Part shown: positions 8,617-17,663 of the stretch, in pieces
Position numbering within the stretch: the first letter of the stretch is position 1
Layout of the letters: each line of letters opens with the position of its first letter
From: Rs1 sp034111875
GTDB lineage: Bacteria > Pseudomonadota > Gammaproteobacteria > Pseudomonadales > Balneatricaceae
Assembly (NCBI GenBank): GCA_034111875.1
Contig: JAWUWK010000020.1
Location: forward strand, 1-59,995
DNA length: 59,995 bases
Reading direction: 5' to 3'
The notes under the pieces: model-generated
The model's input: the letters and a program-made list of their open reading frames with translations, nothing else
The model's database searches: none
Told to the model about the DNA's origin: nothing
Made by a program: the position numbers and the translations under genes

Positions 8617-8829
8617 ATGCGAACAGCAAAACAACAACTCATACACATGATCAATCAGATTGCAGAGAACAATCAACATGGGGGCCTTGAAAAAGCCGCC
8701 TCAGTCACGAGTATTCATATCCAAAAATTTTGGGCACGCTCTATGAAAAAAGACATTGTCCAATACTTAAACACGGATGGTGCTGACCTATCTGAAACGT
8801 CTAAAGCGGCGATAAAATTACTCTCCTAA
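8617..8829 (+). CDS. fdsD: Formate dehydrogenase delta subunit
   Basis: A 70-residue protein with the FdsD family pattern: a HMINQIAENNQHG start, a central HIQKFWARSMKKDIVQYL helix and a C-terminal segment ending in LSETSKAAIKLLS. Family members are small proteins encoded last in fds operons and needed for full enzyme activity; the mechanism is poorly defined. Position and size support the call. Confidence 0.9.
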   Translation: MRTAKQQLIHMINQIAENNQHGGLEKAASVTSIHIQKFWARSMKKDIVQYLNTDGADLSETSKAAIKLLS

Positions 8830-8986
8830 GTATCCCACTTAGCAGTATGCAACGAGAAGTCTGTCGAGCTTGATCCTAAGAGCCACTAGAAATTATTAAC
8901 TAGAATAGCTAATGGATTTTTAATGCAGCTGCGAACTATCTCCCTAAGACAAGGTCAGCAGATGACGCTGTATAGAGGTCAATAAA

Positions 8987-11644
8987 TTGAAACTATTTGA
9001 TGATTCAAGTATTGGATTACGTCTGCAAATTCTATTTATTAGCCTATTACCAGGGGTATTAATGTCAGTGGCATTGACAGTGGGTTTCATTTGGAGCCAC
9101 ACCTCAGACAGACAGTATGTATTGTTAAAACAAGGACAGACAATCGCAAAAACGATCGCTGCTAACACCCGAGAGACTTTGTTGAGCAATAACCTTGGAC
9201 AGATGTTGGAAGTGAGTGCTAGCCATCTAGAAATACAGGAAGTTGATGATGTCATCTTTCTAGACATAAGCTACAAAATACTTTCACGCTCTGCGACTTT
9301 CGATATCGACCTTATACCTAACGCCCCCTCGGTCTACCATAGCGGTCGCCATTGGTATTTTGTGCAAGCTGTAAGTGCCCATACTTTTACCCCCTTATTT
9401 TTCAGTGATTCTTATAAAAAAAAACAACCTGCTGAGATTATTGGCTGGGTGATTGTTTTACTTTCTGATGAACTAAGTAGCCAGCAAGACTTCAATATCT
9501 TGGCTAGCATTTTCGCTTTAATAGTCGGTTCATTGCTGTTTTCTTTTTGGTTTAGCTGCTATTTCACCAGAGAATTTTTAACCCCTTTAGTTGATGTCAT
9601 AGCAGTAGTAGAAGCCTTCCAAACAGGTAATTACAATGCCAGAGCGAGGGAGTTTAATGCAGGAAAATTAGATAAATTGGCCAAGGGGATAAATAAAATG
9701 GCCATACGAGTCAAAGATTCCGCCACCGACATGGAAATCCGAGTTGATAGTGCTACCCGTCGACTGCAATCGGCTCTTTACAATTTAGAGCAACAAAATA
9801 GCGCGCTTAAATCCTCCAAGGAAAAAGAAGTAGAAGCCAATCAAGCCAAAGATCAGTTTCTTGCGCGCATGAGTCATGAATTAAGAACCCCACTCACTTC
9901 TGTATTAGGCTTTTCTAAAATCCTCCAAGCTGGCAATATCACTGTGGAACAAACAGAGCCTATTCGGATAATCAACCATACTTCGCAGCTGTTACTATCA
10001 ATCGTAGATGACATCTTGGACTACTCAAAATTGCAGAAGAACGCAATTAAATTAGAGCGTATTGATTTTAATGTAGAGACAGCGATACTAGATATATTAG
10101 AGATGCAAGCGCCTATGGCGCATTCTAAAGGTTTAGAACTATCACTAGTGAGCAGCAACAGACACTCTTACGAAATAAAAGGCGACCCCACACGCTTTAA
10201 ACAAATCATATCTAATCTGATTTCTAATGCGATAAAATTCACCGACACAGGTTCTGTGGATATTAATGCACAGCTACAAAGCATAAATACCCATCAATCA
10301 CTTATTATTATCAGTGTCTGTGACACGGGTATTGGCATGTCAAATGCGCAATTAAACTCACTGTTTAAGACTTTTATGCAGGCTGATACTTCAATAACAC
10401 GCCGCTTTGGTGGTTCAGGCTTAGGCCTAGTGATCGCAAAAACGCTGACCCACCTAATGGGCGGAAAAATAGAAATATCTTCAAAGCAAGGTCGTGGCAC
10501 GACTGTCACGTTGCAGATCCCTATATTGATCAATACTGAATCTAAACGGACAGAGACTCTTGCTGCCCCGCATTCTACAGTTCTAATATACGATGAAAAC
10601 CGACACTGTCGGCGTTCTATAGGTTTAATGTTAGAACGAAAAAAACATCCTTATAAGTCAGTTTCTGATCAGCAAGACTTAATTGCGTTACTACCCAATT
10701 ACCCTCACTTAGTTATTGGCATAAAGTCAACAGACATCAAAAACCAATTAATACATAAGCTCTTGCCACTAATTACCGACAAACATAAAACTGTCACTTT
10801 CGCACTCCCGAGTCATCACCCTCTGCCAGTGCTGCCAAATATTATTAACGTGATTAATAAACCGATTAGACCCGAATTTATTATTCCAAAAGACACTATT
10901 ATCCAAGACCCACAATCTGCTTCTCATCAAACGACCCTGACTAACCCAGAAATACGTGTTGTGGTAGCGGAAGATAATTATTTCAATCAAATTCTAATTG
11001 CCAATATCCTTGAAATGAACAATATAAAATCCTACATTGCTTCTAACGGCAGAGAAGCACTTGAATTAATAGCACAACAGCAACCCGATTTAGCGATTAT
11101 AGATATCCACATGCCGGTAATGGATGGTTTTGAAGCAACTAAAATCATCAGAAAAAACGGCGATCTTCCGATCATTTCGCTCACTGCTAATATTATCGTC
11201 CAAGATCATCAAAAGATCATCGCCGCAGGCAGTAACTGTATCGTTTTAAAACCTATAAACGCTGATGAATTGATTCGGCATATTAGAGACCTAACAAAAG
11301 CCTCTGTGACTAAACAACAAAACCAACCATTACTCTTTACATCTGAGAGCGATACATTCAGCCAAGCTGCAACGGTTGTCCAATACGAGGTAGATAAGAG
11401 TGTGTTGAATGATGAATTAGCTAGATTACTAGCACGCCTAGAAAGCGCTTTTGTTGGCAATGATATCTCTAAAATGCACAGTGTAGCGCACCAATTAATA
11501 GGAATAGCGGGGTTATATGAACTTCCGGCAGTTGAATTGACCACTATTGAACTACAAACTAAGTTAAAGGCAGCTGATATTCGCGACAGCTGGGTTTGCT
11601 TGGCTAGATTGAAGCGGATTATTAATCATCCAGAAGACGCATAA
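8987..11644 (+). CDS. barA: BarA-type hybrid sensor histidine kinase
   Basis: This 885-residue tripartite kinase has two membrane segments (about 14-36 and 171-193) bounding a ~135-residue periplasmic domain. HAMP and a coiled coil follow, then HisKA with His297 in MSHELRTPL, HATPase_c (GSGLGLVIAKTL), a degenerate first receiver (~515-630) lacking the acidic triad, a full receiver with Asp706 in IIDIHMPVMDG, and an HPt domain with His835 in AHQLIG. This is the layout of BarA/GacS, which phosphorylates UvrY/GacA and drives Csr small RNAs. The start is TTG with AGAGG upstream. The response regulator is not in the window. Naming as barA rests on architecture. Confidence 0.85.
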   Translation: MKLFDDSSIGLRLQILFISLLPGVLMSVALTVGFIWSHTSDRQYVLLKQGQTIAKTIAANTRETLLSNNLGQMLEVSASHLEIQEVDDVIFLDISYKILSRSATFDIDLIPNAPSVYHSGRHWYFVQAVSAHTFTPLFFSDSYKKKQPAEIIGWVIVLLSDELSSQQDFNILASIFALIVGSLLFSFWFSCYFTREFLTPLVDVIAVVEAFQTGNYNARAREFNAGKLDKLAKGINKMAIRVKDSATDMEIRVDSATRRLQSALYNLEQQNSALKSSKEKEVEANQAKDQFLARMSHELRTPLTSVLGFSKILQAGNITVEQTEPIRIINHTSQLLLSIVDDILDYSKLQKNAIKLERIDFNVETAILDILEMQAPMAHSKGLELSLVSSNRHSYEIKGDPTRFKQIISNLISNAIKFTDTGSVDINAQLQSINTHQSLIIISVCDTGIGMSNAQLNSLFKTFMQADTSITRRFGGSGLGLVIAKTLTHLMGGKIEISSKQGRGTTVTLQIPILINTESKRTETLAAPHSTVLIYDENRHCRRSIGLMLERKKHPYKSVSDQQDLIALLPNYPHLVIGIKSTDIKNQLIHKLLPLITDKHKTVTFALPSHHPLPVLPNIINVINKPIRPEFIIPKDTIIQDPQSASHQTTLTNPEIRVVVAEDNYFNQILIANILEMNNIKSYIASNGREALELIAQQQPDLAIIDIHMPVMDGFEATKIIRKNGDLPIISLTANIIVQDHQKIIAAGSNCIVLKPINADELIRHIRDLTKASVTKQQNQPLLFTSESDTFSQAATVVQYEVDKSVLNDELARLLARLESAFVGNDISKMHSVAHQLIGIAGLYELPAVELTTIELQTKLKAADIRDSWVCLARLKRIINHPEDA

Positions 11645-11729
11645 AGTCAGTGCGTTAATATATATAAACCTATACTGATTGAGAATTTTCCAATTACAGC
11701 TCTAATTTGCACTAAACAAACGGCCTCTA

Positions 11730-12107
11730 TCAAAACTCTTTTATTATCGACGTCCCTGCTATCAATTTTTGCAAATTGTCTAATACCAGTTCTATCTGAG
11801 CTTGTCCCGCTTTATCAAAACGTTTAGAGCCTGGGGAGAAGCTTATTTTGCTACCTCTTTCAGCAGCTTCTTCTATTTGATTGCACTGCAGGCGTATTTC
11901 ATTTAGCTCTGGATCAGAGTGGATTGCATGGCCAATAAATACCAACCATTTTAGTTCTTTTACTTCACCTGCTAACAACTCTTGTAACAACTGCAACGCT
12001 TGTTCTCTGCTAACTTGGTATACCGGAGGGCGACCAAAATACAGTGCCAGTGCCAAAATACCTAAAATAATCATAGTGATTGCAAAAATCAACAGGAATT
12101 CAATCAC
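11730..12107 (-). CDS. Conserved small membrane-anchored protein, function unknown
   Basis: The 125-residue product starts with a hydrophobic segment (about residues 3-24, IEFLLIFAITMIILGILALA) followed by a cytoplasmic, charged, mostly helical region. No motif I recognise. Its ATG overlaps the stop of the upstream DUF2489 gene by 4 bp (ATGA), so the two form a coupled pair and probably act together. Confidence 0.75.
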   Translation of the reverse strand: MIEFLLIFAITMIILGILALALYFGRPPVYQVSREQALQLLQELLAGEVKELKWLVFIGHAIHSDPELNEIRLQCNQIEEAAERGSKISFSPGSKRFDKAGQAQIELVLDNLQKLIAGTSIIKEF

Positions 12108-12565
12108 GCGCGTTGGCTCATCATTTGCGCAATTTGTTTTACTTCCACTTTAACTTCATCAGCATACTTATGCTCTATTAAAGAGATATCTTGAGTGAAC
12201 TTTTTGCGCTGCTTTTTATCTAGTGCTTTCCACTCTTTTAATTTCGGAATATGTTGGGTTTTTGCAAAGATTTGCTCTATGACTGGAAAGCTATTTTGCT
12301 CAACAGCAGGTTTCAGCTGATCGACTAACACTTTTAATCGAATACTCGCTTCAACCACTTCAATTTGCCCCGCTTCTAATGCTTTAGTCAAAATATTGAT
12401 ACTGCTAGAGACATATTTTTGACGCTCATTATGCTCTTGAAGATGCCGATCGAGGATTGTTTGCTGTTGTTCTTTTTTAACCCGTACTTTCTTTAATTGA
12501 CTGAAAATAAAAACGCCCAAGCCGACAATAAAGAAGCAGCCAGTAACAATCGCAAAATAGATCAT
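12104..12565 (-). CDS. DUF2489-like membrane-anchored protein
   Basis: About 153 residues from the ATG at 12565; a longer reading from 12637 is possible, but the internal Met directly precedes the single transmembrane helix (IYFAIVTGCFFIVGLGVFIF) and is the better start. The rest is a coiled, charged cytoplasmic domain with ILTKALEAGQIEVVEASIRL and LKVLVDQLKPAVEQ, the pattern I associate with the DUF2489 family of gammaproteobacteria. Function is unknown. Confidence 0.72.
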   Translation of the reverse strand: MIYFAIVTGCFFIVGLGVFIFSQLKKVRVKKEQQQTILDRHLQEHNERQKYVSSSINILTKALEAGQIEVVEASIRLKVLVDQLKPAVEQNSFPVIEQIFAKTQHIPKLKEWKALDKKQRKKFTQDISLIEHKYADEVKVEVKQIAQMMSQRA

Positions 12566-12639
12566 GGAATAACAGTACTCAAAAGTAAAAAATTTATTAT
12601 ACTGACTTAACAGAGTTACAGAAACAGATATCACCACAC

Positions 12640-12786
12640 AGTGACAGAAGAACCTGAAAAACTTTATACTTCAAAACAACAGCACCTGATAGCTGTGATT
12701 AATCATACACTGTGTATCGAATCTAAACTATTGCACTCTTTAATAGACATTGAGCAGTCTTTCTTTAAAGGAACCTCAATCTAGGG
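12640..12786 (+). CDS. Possible 48-residue small protein or remnant
   Basis: A GTG-initiated frame (VTEEPEKLYTSKQQ start, ends FFKGTSI) lies just before the thioredoxin-like pseudogene and reads toward it. No homologue is recognised and no clear ribosome site precedes the GTG. It could be a relic of a two-gene unit now decayed. Confidence 0.2.
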
Positions 12787-12824
12787 AGTGACAATGGCTA
12801 ATCGAAAGTATTATAAGGTAAACA

Positions 12825-13108
12825 ATGTTTAAGTTTCTTTCTATACAAAGTGTAAATCTAGCAAAAATATATTGGCGTGATCTAGCCTTGCTTATTGTCG
12901 TCTTCACTTGAATCTGACTCTGGATGCAAAAAGACATGCTAAAGGTACAGCACAACGCTCAAAATTTTAGATTACTTCACTTAAACTCGCAGCACACTGA
13001 TATTCTATAAAAAGGCAATAAAACCTGGGTGTACTTTTTTGCCCCTTGGTGCAATATTTGTAAATTGAGTATCGGTAATCTATCTGCTGTCGATGACAAA
13101 ATAGATAG
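12825..13108 (+). pseudogene. Thioredoxin-like/TlpA-type disulfide protein remnant
   Basis: One frame from ATG 12825 encodes an N-terminal membrane anchor (YWRDLALLIVVFT), then stops at 12909, 12915 and 13008, then an unmistakable thioredoxin active site, WVYFFAPWCNICKLSIGNL, with the CxxC pair. The frame is then cut at 13108 by the left end of an IS1595-family element. In life it would have been a membrane-tethered periplasmic thiol-disulfide protein. It is dead by three in-frame stops plus truncation. Confidence 0.75.
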
Positions 13109-13130
13109 GCTATGTTCCCGAAACATAGTG

Positions 13131-13180
13131 CTATACTGCTATACTGCTATACTGCTATACTGATAACATTATCAGTATAG
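13131..13180. repeat. 8-bp tandem repeat (CTATACTG x4) running into a perfect hairpin
   Basis: Four CTATACTG units (13131-13162) merge with a palindrome of two 12-bp arms around CA (CTATACTGATAA at 13155-13166, complement at 13169-13180). It lies inside the IS element between the left terminal repeat and the transposase start. The last tandem unit is also the left arm of the hairpin, consistent with slippage at a hairpin. Confidence 0.9.
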
Positions 13181-13226
13181 CTAGTAGTTGGTCATGATTA
13201 CTGCAAAATTCAATAAGCTTTAAAAT

Positions 13227-13700
13227 GTGCTTACTCAGGTAACAGATCTACGAACCAAAAGACTAGAAAAGGCTTTAAAAGATGAGAATCCAGCTCAAAT
13301 CATCATCAATGTTTCAGAGCAACGATTGGTCACGAACCCAGAATGCCCGCACTGTCGTTCAGATCGAATAAAGCGTAATGGAAACCTAAGCGGTAAAATA
13401 GAAAAAGACAGTGTACTGTGTAGTGACGGTTTTAGGGCATATATTCAAGTAGCTTCGGTCAATAAAATGGAGCATAAACAACTCAATGTATCTGCAGGAA
13501 TAAGAGTCATCGATAACGTTTTTCATATTCAAAACGTAAATACTTATCACCAAAGATTGAAAAGTTGGATCAAGCGTTTTAATGCAGTGGCCAAAAAGTA
13601 CCTTGAAAACTACTTAGGCTGGTTTAGGTTTTTAGACACGACAGATAACCCTAATGAAAACAGTCTCTTCGAAGTGCAGCAACACTTAACGGGAACATAG
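13227..13700 (+). pseudogene. Truncated IS1595-family transposase
   Basis: The 157-residue frame (GTG start) keeps the N-terminal zinc ribbon (CPHCRSDRIKRNGN) and jumps at about residue 54 to the C-terminal catalytic region, with a second Asp in LCSDGFRAY and the family segment NTYHQRLKSWIKRFNAVAKK then KYLENYLGWFRFLD. The central region that should hold the first catalytic Asp is gone in an in-frame deletion, so it should be inactive as a transposase. Its stop lies within the right terminal repeat. Confidence 0.8.
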
Positions 13701-13821
13701 CAAATTAAAATTGTGAGCGATAGTCTTTCTATGCTTAATTTTGCTCCCACTGACAGAAAAATTTATATTCATGCCACAGTCTCTGTTAGACTAAATTCAC
13801 TTTAATTTTAGACTCAAGCCA

Positions 13822-14436
13822 ATGAAACTGAATAGTATAACCGCTATCCTGCTAGAATTTTTTGCCCTAATTGGACTAATGATATCAGTTACTGGGTTTA
13901 TTTATCTGGATACTTCTATCTTAAACAATCGACTCACAGAACTGTCTTTTACAGAGTTTGCCCAATCCGGTTTTATATTAATCTCCACTGTGCTATTTTT
14001 AATTAAAACCAAGAAAGAACCGAGTTCGGCCGGCCTTTTTATCCTCATCAGCGGCCTCTTCGCGATGATGTTTGTCCGTGAATCGGATTATTATCTAGAC
14101 GCAATCTATCATGGTTTTTGGAAAGTACCTGTATCGATAATTTTTATTGTCTGCCTGTTCTTCACTTACAAAAATAAGACCAAAATTATTCAACCACTAC
14201 TTAAATACCAAAATACTAAAGCATTCACATACACTTTTATTGGATTCTTAATCACTATTGTCTTCAGCCGCCTATTTGGCACAGGCAGCTTATGGATCGA
14301 AATAGCGACCTCGGCCGATAGCAGCTATATTAAAACCGTTGTACAAGAGGGACTAGAGCTTTTTGGATACAGCTTAGTGTTAATGGGTGCCATTGTCGTT
14401 AACCTCACAGAATCTAAGACCGACGTTAATAACTAA
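13822..14436 (+). CDS. Multi-pass inner-membrane protein, function unknown
   Basis: The 204-residue product is very hydrophobic with about six predicted transmembrane segments, starting ITAILLEFFALIGLMISVTG, and charged loops (KTKKEP, ESDYYLD, KNKTK). It carries the acidic-aromatic stretch RESDYYLDAIYHGFW between helices. I recognise no family. It sits alone on the plus strand, its end 15 bp before the tail of the argO pseudogene on the other strand. The frame is intact despite the decayed surroundings. Confidence 0.7.
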   Translation: MKLNSITAILLEFFALIGLMISVTGFIYLDTSILNNRLTELSFTEFAQSGFILISTVLFLIKTKKEPSSAGLFILISGLFAMMFVRESDYYLDAIYHGFWKVPVSIIFIVCLFFTYKNKTKIIQPLLKYQNTKAFTYTFIGFLITIVFSRLFGTGSLWIEIATSADSSYIKTVVQEGLELFGYSLVLMGAIVVNLTESKTDVNN

Positions 14437-14451
14437 AGCCTTACTATCAGG

Positions 14452-15050
14452 TCAAAAAGTCGATTTTAATAACACTAGGCCAATAATCCACATAGTCACG
14501 CCAACCAACATATCAAGTTTCTGCCAGCTTTTGTCACTTCTAAACCAAGGAGAAAGTACTTTTCCACCTATCACCAAGATTGAAACCATATAACTGAGGC
14601 AACACTATCGCCCAAAGCAAACCAAATAGGCTAGTTATCTGGCATCTGACCACCAATGCTGCCCAGCAGTATGACGGTATCAAGATACACATGAGGGTTG
14701 AGTAAACTCAAGGCAGCGGTGGTTGATACGGCCGCTAACACAGTCATTTTTTTGACTGATTGTGTATCCAACCCCACAAAAGACAGTGCTCGCTTGAAAG
14801 CTAACAAGCCGTATACAAACAAACATAGCGCGCCAAAATAGCCGGCAAAAGTGATTAACAGCGGTATTTCTTGAATCAATACGCCTACGCTGAAAATCAA
14901 GCTAACGTCAATCACGACGCACACAGCGCCAATCACAAAAGCGTGTTGTTTACGTAGCGCACTGCTTAAAAAAAAGCGTTCTGAGAGCCTATCGCCATGA
15001 TTAAACTCGCCCCTATACCCAAACCTTTTTTCAAATGCTAAAAACCACAT
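14452..15050 (-). pseudogene. argO: argO (LysE/ArgO arginine exporter) pseudogene
   Basis: Reading across two frames restores an ArgO-type exporter: an N-terminal GIGASLIMAIGSQNAFFLSS is recovered if the A run complementary to 15026-15031 is one base shorter and the T run complementary to 14968-14975 is one base longer. The middle (residues QHAFVIGAVCVVIDVSL to LSLLNPHVYLDTVILLGSIG) is intact. After a premature stop at 14631, IWFALGDSVASVIWF and KLDMLVGVTMWIIGLVLL continue the C-terminus in shifted frames. Intact ArgO is ~205 residues and six-helical, exporting L-arginine. Divergent from a decayed argP. Confidence 0.8.
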
Positions 15051-15257
15051 AATTACACTCCTATCAATAGCCGTTGCTTTAAGGCGCGACTATGCTCAGG
15101 CAAACCAAACAAGTAAAATTAAAAATTTTTAACAAGCATTAATTATTCTAATGCAGTGTATTATCATAGCGACAGTGCCTGTGATAAAACCGGTCCGCAG
15201 AGAAAATACAGGACTTATTCCCATCTCCCATAACATATTAAACCAAGAAGCGTCTCA

Positions 15258-16158
15258 ATGATTGATCCCAAAGGGTTAAGCGCATTTGTAGCGATTATTT
15301 CTCACGCCAGCTTTGAAAAACCGCCGCATCACTGTGCATTAAGCAATCGGCAGTATCGCAGCGTTTAAAGCTCTTAGAGGAAAATTCAGGTCAGACATTA
15401 CTGATTAGATCTCCAGTGTTAAAGGTGACTCAAGCAGCTCAATCACTGCTAAAATATACGCAAAATATACAACAAATAGAACGTTCACTGTTTCGGGAAC
15501 TTGCACCAAAAAAAACATTTAGATTGGTTAAAAATTTCAATCGCAACCAACGCTGATTCACTCTCTACTTGGCTGTTAAGTGCATTAGCGCCTTGGTGCA
15601 AACAACATAAGATACTGTGAAATTTAAAAGTAGAAGACCAAGATCAAACGCATCAATTACTGCGTAACGGCGAAGTAATTGGCTGTATAAGCTCTGTTGA
15701 ACAAGTGCGCAGGTTGCACTAGCACAGCTTTAGGCGCCATTGAATACGACTGTATCGCCAGACCTGATATTATTCAGCAGTACTTTACTAAAGGAGTAAC
15801 TAAAGCGGGCATAAGCAAAGCGACAATGATTATATTTAATCATAAAGATTTACTACTAGATCAATACTTAGATCATTTTTTTGGCATTGATGCCAATCAA
15901 CAATTAGTACCCTCCTCAGAGGGCTATCTAGAGTGGATTCGCCCGGGAATGGTTTTTGGTATGGCACCTAAAATTCAAATGCAACACTTATTAGAAGCCG
16001 GATAACTAGCACTTTTAGCTCCCGACCATTTAATTAAAGTCCCAATGTACTGGCAGCAATGGGGTATCAAAACCGAGCTTAGTCGATCCCTAGCCAAGAA
16101 AATAGTTTTTAGAACATGGGCAACTTGTTGCTTGCAAATTAGACTAAAACTAATGTAG
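15258..16158 (+). pseudogene. argP: argP/iciA-like LysR regulator pseudogene
   Basis: From ATG 15258 the sequence encodes the LysR N-terminus MIDPKGLSAFVAIISHASFE, then a frameshift to the helix-turn-helix remnant SAVSQRLKLLEENSGQ and LLIRSPVLKVTQAA. The effector domain follows in broken frames. The longest intact piece (15697-16005) includes SEGYLEWIRPGMVFGMAPK; after a stop at 16003 the family C-terminus LIKVPMYWQQWGIKTELSRS continues to a final stop at 16156. ArgP activates argO in response to arginine and lysine, and the divergent head-to-head arrangement with argO is the standard one. Confidence 0.8.
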
Positions 16159-16197
16159 TACATGCTAAGACTAAAATATTTAAGAATCTGCGAGCTT

Positions 16198-17121
16198 TTA
16201 GTAATTCAAAAATCCAGCTAAAATATCTAATAATAGCCCAGGTTGCTCTTCTTGCACTGCATGCCCAACGTTTTCTATAATGCGTAATTGTGAGCGCGGT
16301 AACGCCCGATGAATTTTCTTAGCGACCCACAACGGCACAATTTCATCTTCTTTACTGTGTATCACCAAGGCATCTACCTCTAAACGGCGAAAATGCTCTG
16401 AAAATTGCATAAGATCTACTGGAAGCAATTGTCTTGCGGTTTTAACTAGTGCGTATTTTGCATTCTTAAGCGCTAAATTATCGGCATATTCTTGAATGCT
16501 TTGCCAACTGATTAATGCATCATCGAAATACACTTTATGTAACAGCAAGCTGACCTGCAAGCTATTCGGTAAAATGTTAACCACACTAGTTCCCAGCACT
16601 GGCGTTGCTAGCGCAGCAATAAAAAATGGCAATTTTTGAGGGTAGGCCATACTATCAATCAAGACTAATTTTTTGAGTATCCCAGGCGAAGTTTTTTGTA
16701 GATAGACAGCGCTGGCAAGTGCCACTCCTCCCCCAAAAGAATGACCTATCAAGGTTAGCTGCGACAACTGTTGTTGTTGAATAAAGTGGCTAACTAAATG
16801 GGCTTGTTCATAGACAGAATAGCGAGCATCTCTTGGTTTCGGCGATGTTCCGAAACCTTTTAAATCGATGCTAATCACCCGGTAACGCTTTGCGAGTGTT
16901 TGTGTTATGTAACGCCAACTGTAACGGCTCGCTCCAAAACCATGCAGTAATAACACCGGTTTGCCACGACCTTCACTTGAATAGGCAAGGGAAATAGGGT
17001 CTCCAGAGGGAGGGCTAAAAAAACTATCCCCAGCGGTCATGTCCTTATCGAAGACCGCACAGCTAGAAATAAATCCGCATACTACGACCAAATAAAGCAA
17101 ACGCCAGCCTAGACGATACAT
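16198..17121 (-). CDS. Alpha/beta-hydrolase lipoprotein
   Basis: From ATG 17121 the 307-residue product has a lipoprotein signal (MYRLGWRLLYLVVVCGF) ending in the lipobox ISSC, so it is probably tethered to a membrane. The hydrolase domain has the oxyanion segment LLLHGFGASRYSW, nucleophile Ser in LIGHSFGGG, acid Asp in HSKEDEIVP and His in VGHAVQEEQP. Substrate unknown; esterase or epoxide-hydrolase-like activity is typical. An upstream TTG at 17133 is a less likely start because it would overlap the preceding gene. Start 2 bp before the end of the neighbour, so probably co-transcribed. Confidence 0.85.
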   Translation of the reverse strand: MYRLGWRLLYLVVVCGFISSCAVFDKDMTAGDSFFSPPSGDPISLAYSSEGRGKPVLLLHGFGASRYSWRYITQTLAKRYRVISIDLKGFGTSPKPRDARYSVYEQAHLVSHFIQQQQLSQLTLIGHSFGGGVALASAVYLQKTSPGILKKLVLIDSMAYPQKLPFFIAALATPVLGTSVVNILPNSLQVSLLLHKVYFDDALISWQSIQEYADNLALKNAKYALVKTARQLLPVDLMQFSEHFRRLEVDALVIHSKEDEIVPLWVAKKIHRALPRSQLRIIENVGHAVQEEQPGLLLDILAGFLNY

Positions 17122-17123
17122 TT

Positions 17124-17522
17124 TCACAGCCAACTTGATAGCATCATGAAATCAAAGATTCCACCACCTACAAAAGACACTAGTCCGAAAGCAGGTAAAC
17201 TGGCAATCGATCTACAGGCAAATGTCACTTTATTAGACTGCCCCGCCTGCAAATGAATATAAGTGGGAAGAGAAATAATCACATAGCAAATTAAGCATAA
17301 AAACAGACAGGCACCAAACGTCAGCGGTAACATATTAGTATAGTAAATATGCGCAGGGCCCAATATCAATTCGGTGCAGCGACCGCAGTCTTGAATCAGT
17401 CCAAACACTTGATCTCGCCTCTGATTTAACAACCCATAAAAACTCAATGTGGTATTAACGGCTCCCCAAAGAGAAAACATTAAAACAATTGGCAGGCCCA
17501 AAGTCCCAGTATTATAACTCAC
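17124..17522 (-). CDS. Small membrane protein, function unknown
   Basis: The 132-residue product has about three hydrophobic segments (LGLPIVLMFSLWGAV, LPLTFGACLFLCLICYVIIS and PAFGLVSFVGGGIFDFMML). A CGRC pair lies in a loop near residue 46. No family is recognised. It is immediately upstream of the lipoprotein hydrolase gene (a 2-bp gap) and probably in one transcript with it. The position corresponds to where gammaproteobacteria often have cca or other genes next to folK. Confidence 0.6.
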   Translation of the reverse strand: MSYNTGTLGLPIVLMFSLWGAVNTTLSFYGLLNQRRDQVFGLIQDCGRCTELILGPAHIYYTNMLPLTFGACLFLCLICYVIISLPTYIHLQAGQSNKVTFACRSIASLPAFGLVSFVGGGIFDFMMLSSWL

Positions 17523-17663
17523 TCATCTCTCCGTTGATTAACCATTAAAGATTAACTAGACGCTATATAAAGAGTGTTGTGGGCAAGATTTTTCTCTCAT
17601 GAAGATAGCCAAAAAAGAACACTTGAGAACAGAATGATAGCTAAAGGAGGGGGAGTGAGGCGA

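Larger units (their letters stand above)
13109..13701 (+). mobile_element. IS1595-family insertion sequence, 593-bp internal-deletion derivative
   Basis: Perfect 12-bp terminal inverted repeats bound the element: GCTATGTTCCCG at 13109-13120 and its complement at 13690-13701. Between them is a shortened transposase. No 8-bp target duplication is visible (13101-13108 and 13702-13709 differ), so the flanks may have rearranged. Autonomous members are about 1 kb, so several hundred bp appear to be missing. It may still be mobilised in trans if a full copy exists elsewhere. Confidence 0.8.

Noticed and set aside
13227..13700. Stand-alone zinc-ribbon DNA-binding protein
   Set aside because: The C-terminal segment is plainly IS1595-family transposase and the stop lies in the right terminal repeat, so it is a deleted transposase.
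15697..16005. Intact small LysR-like effector-domain protein
   Set aside because: Coding similarity continues on both sides in other frames, so this is only the longest fragment of the argP pseudogene.
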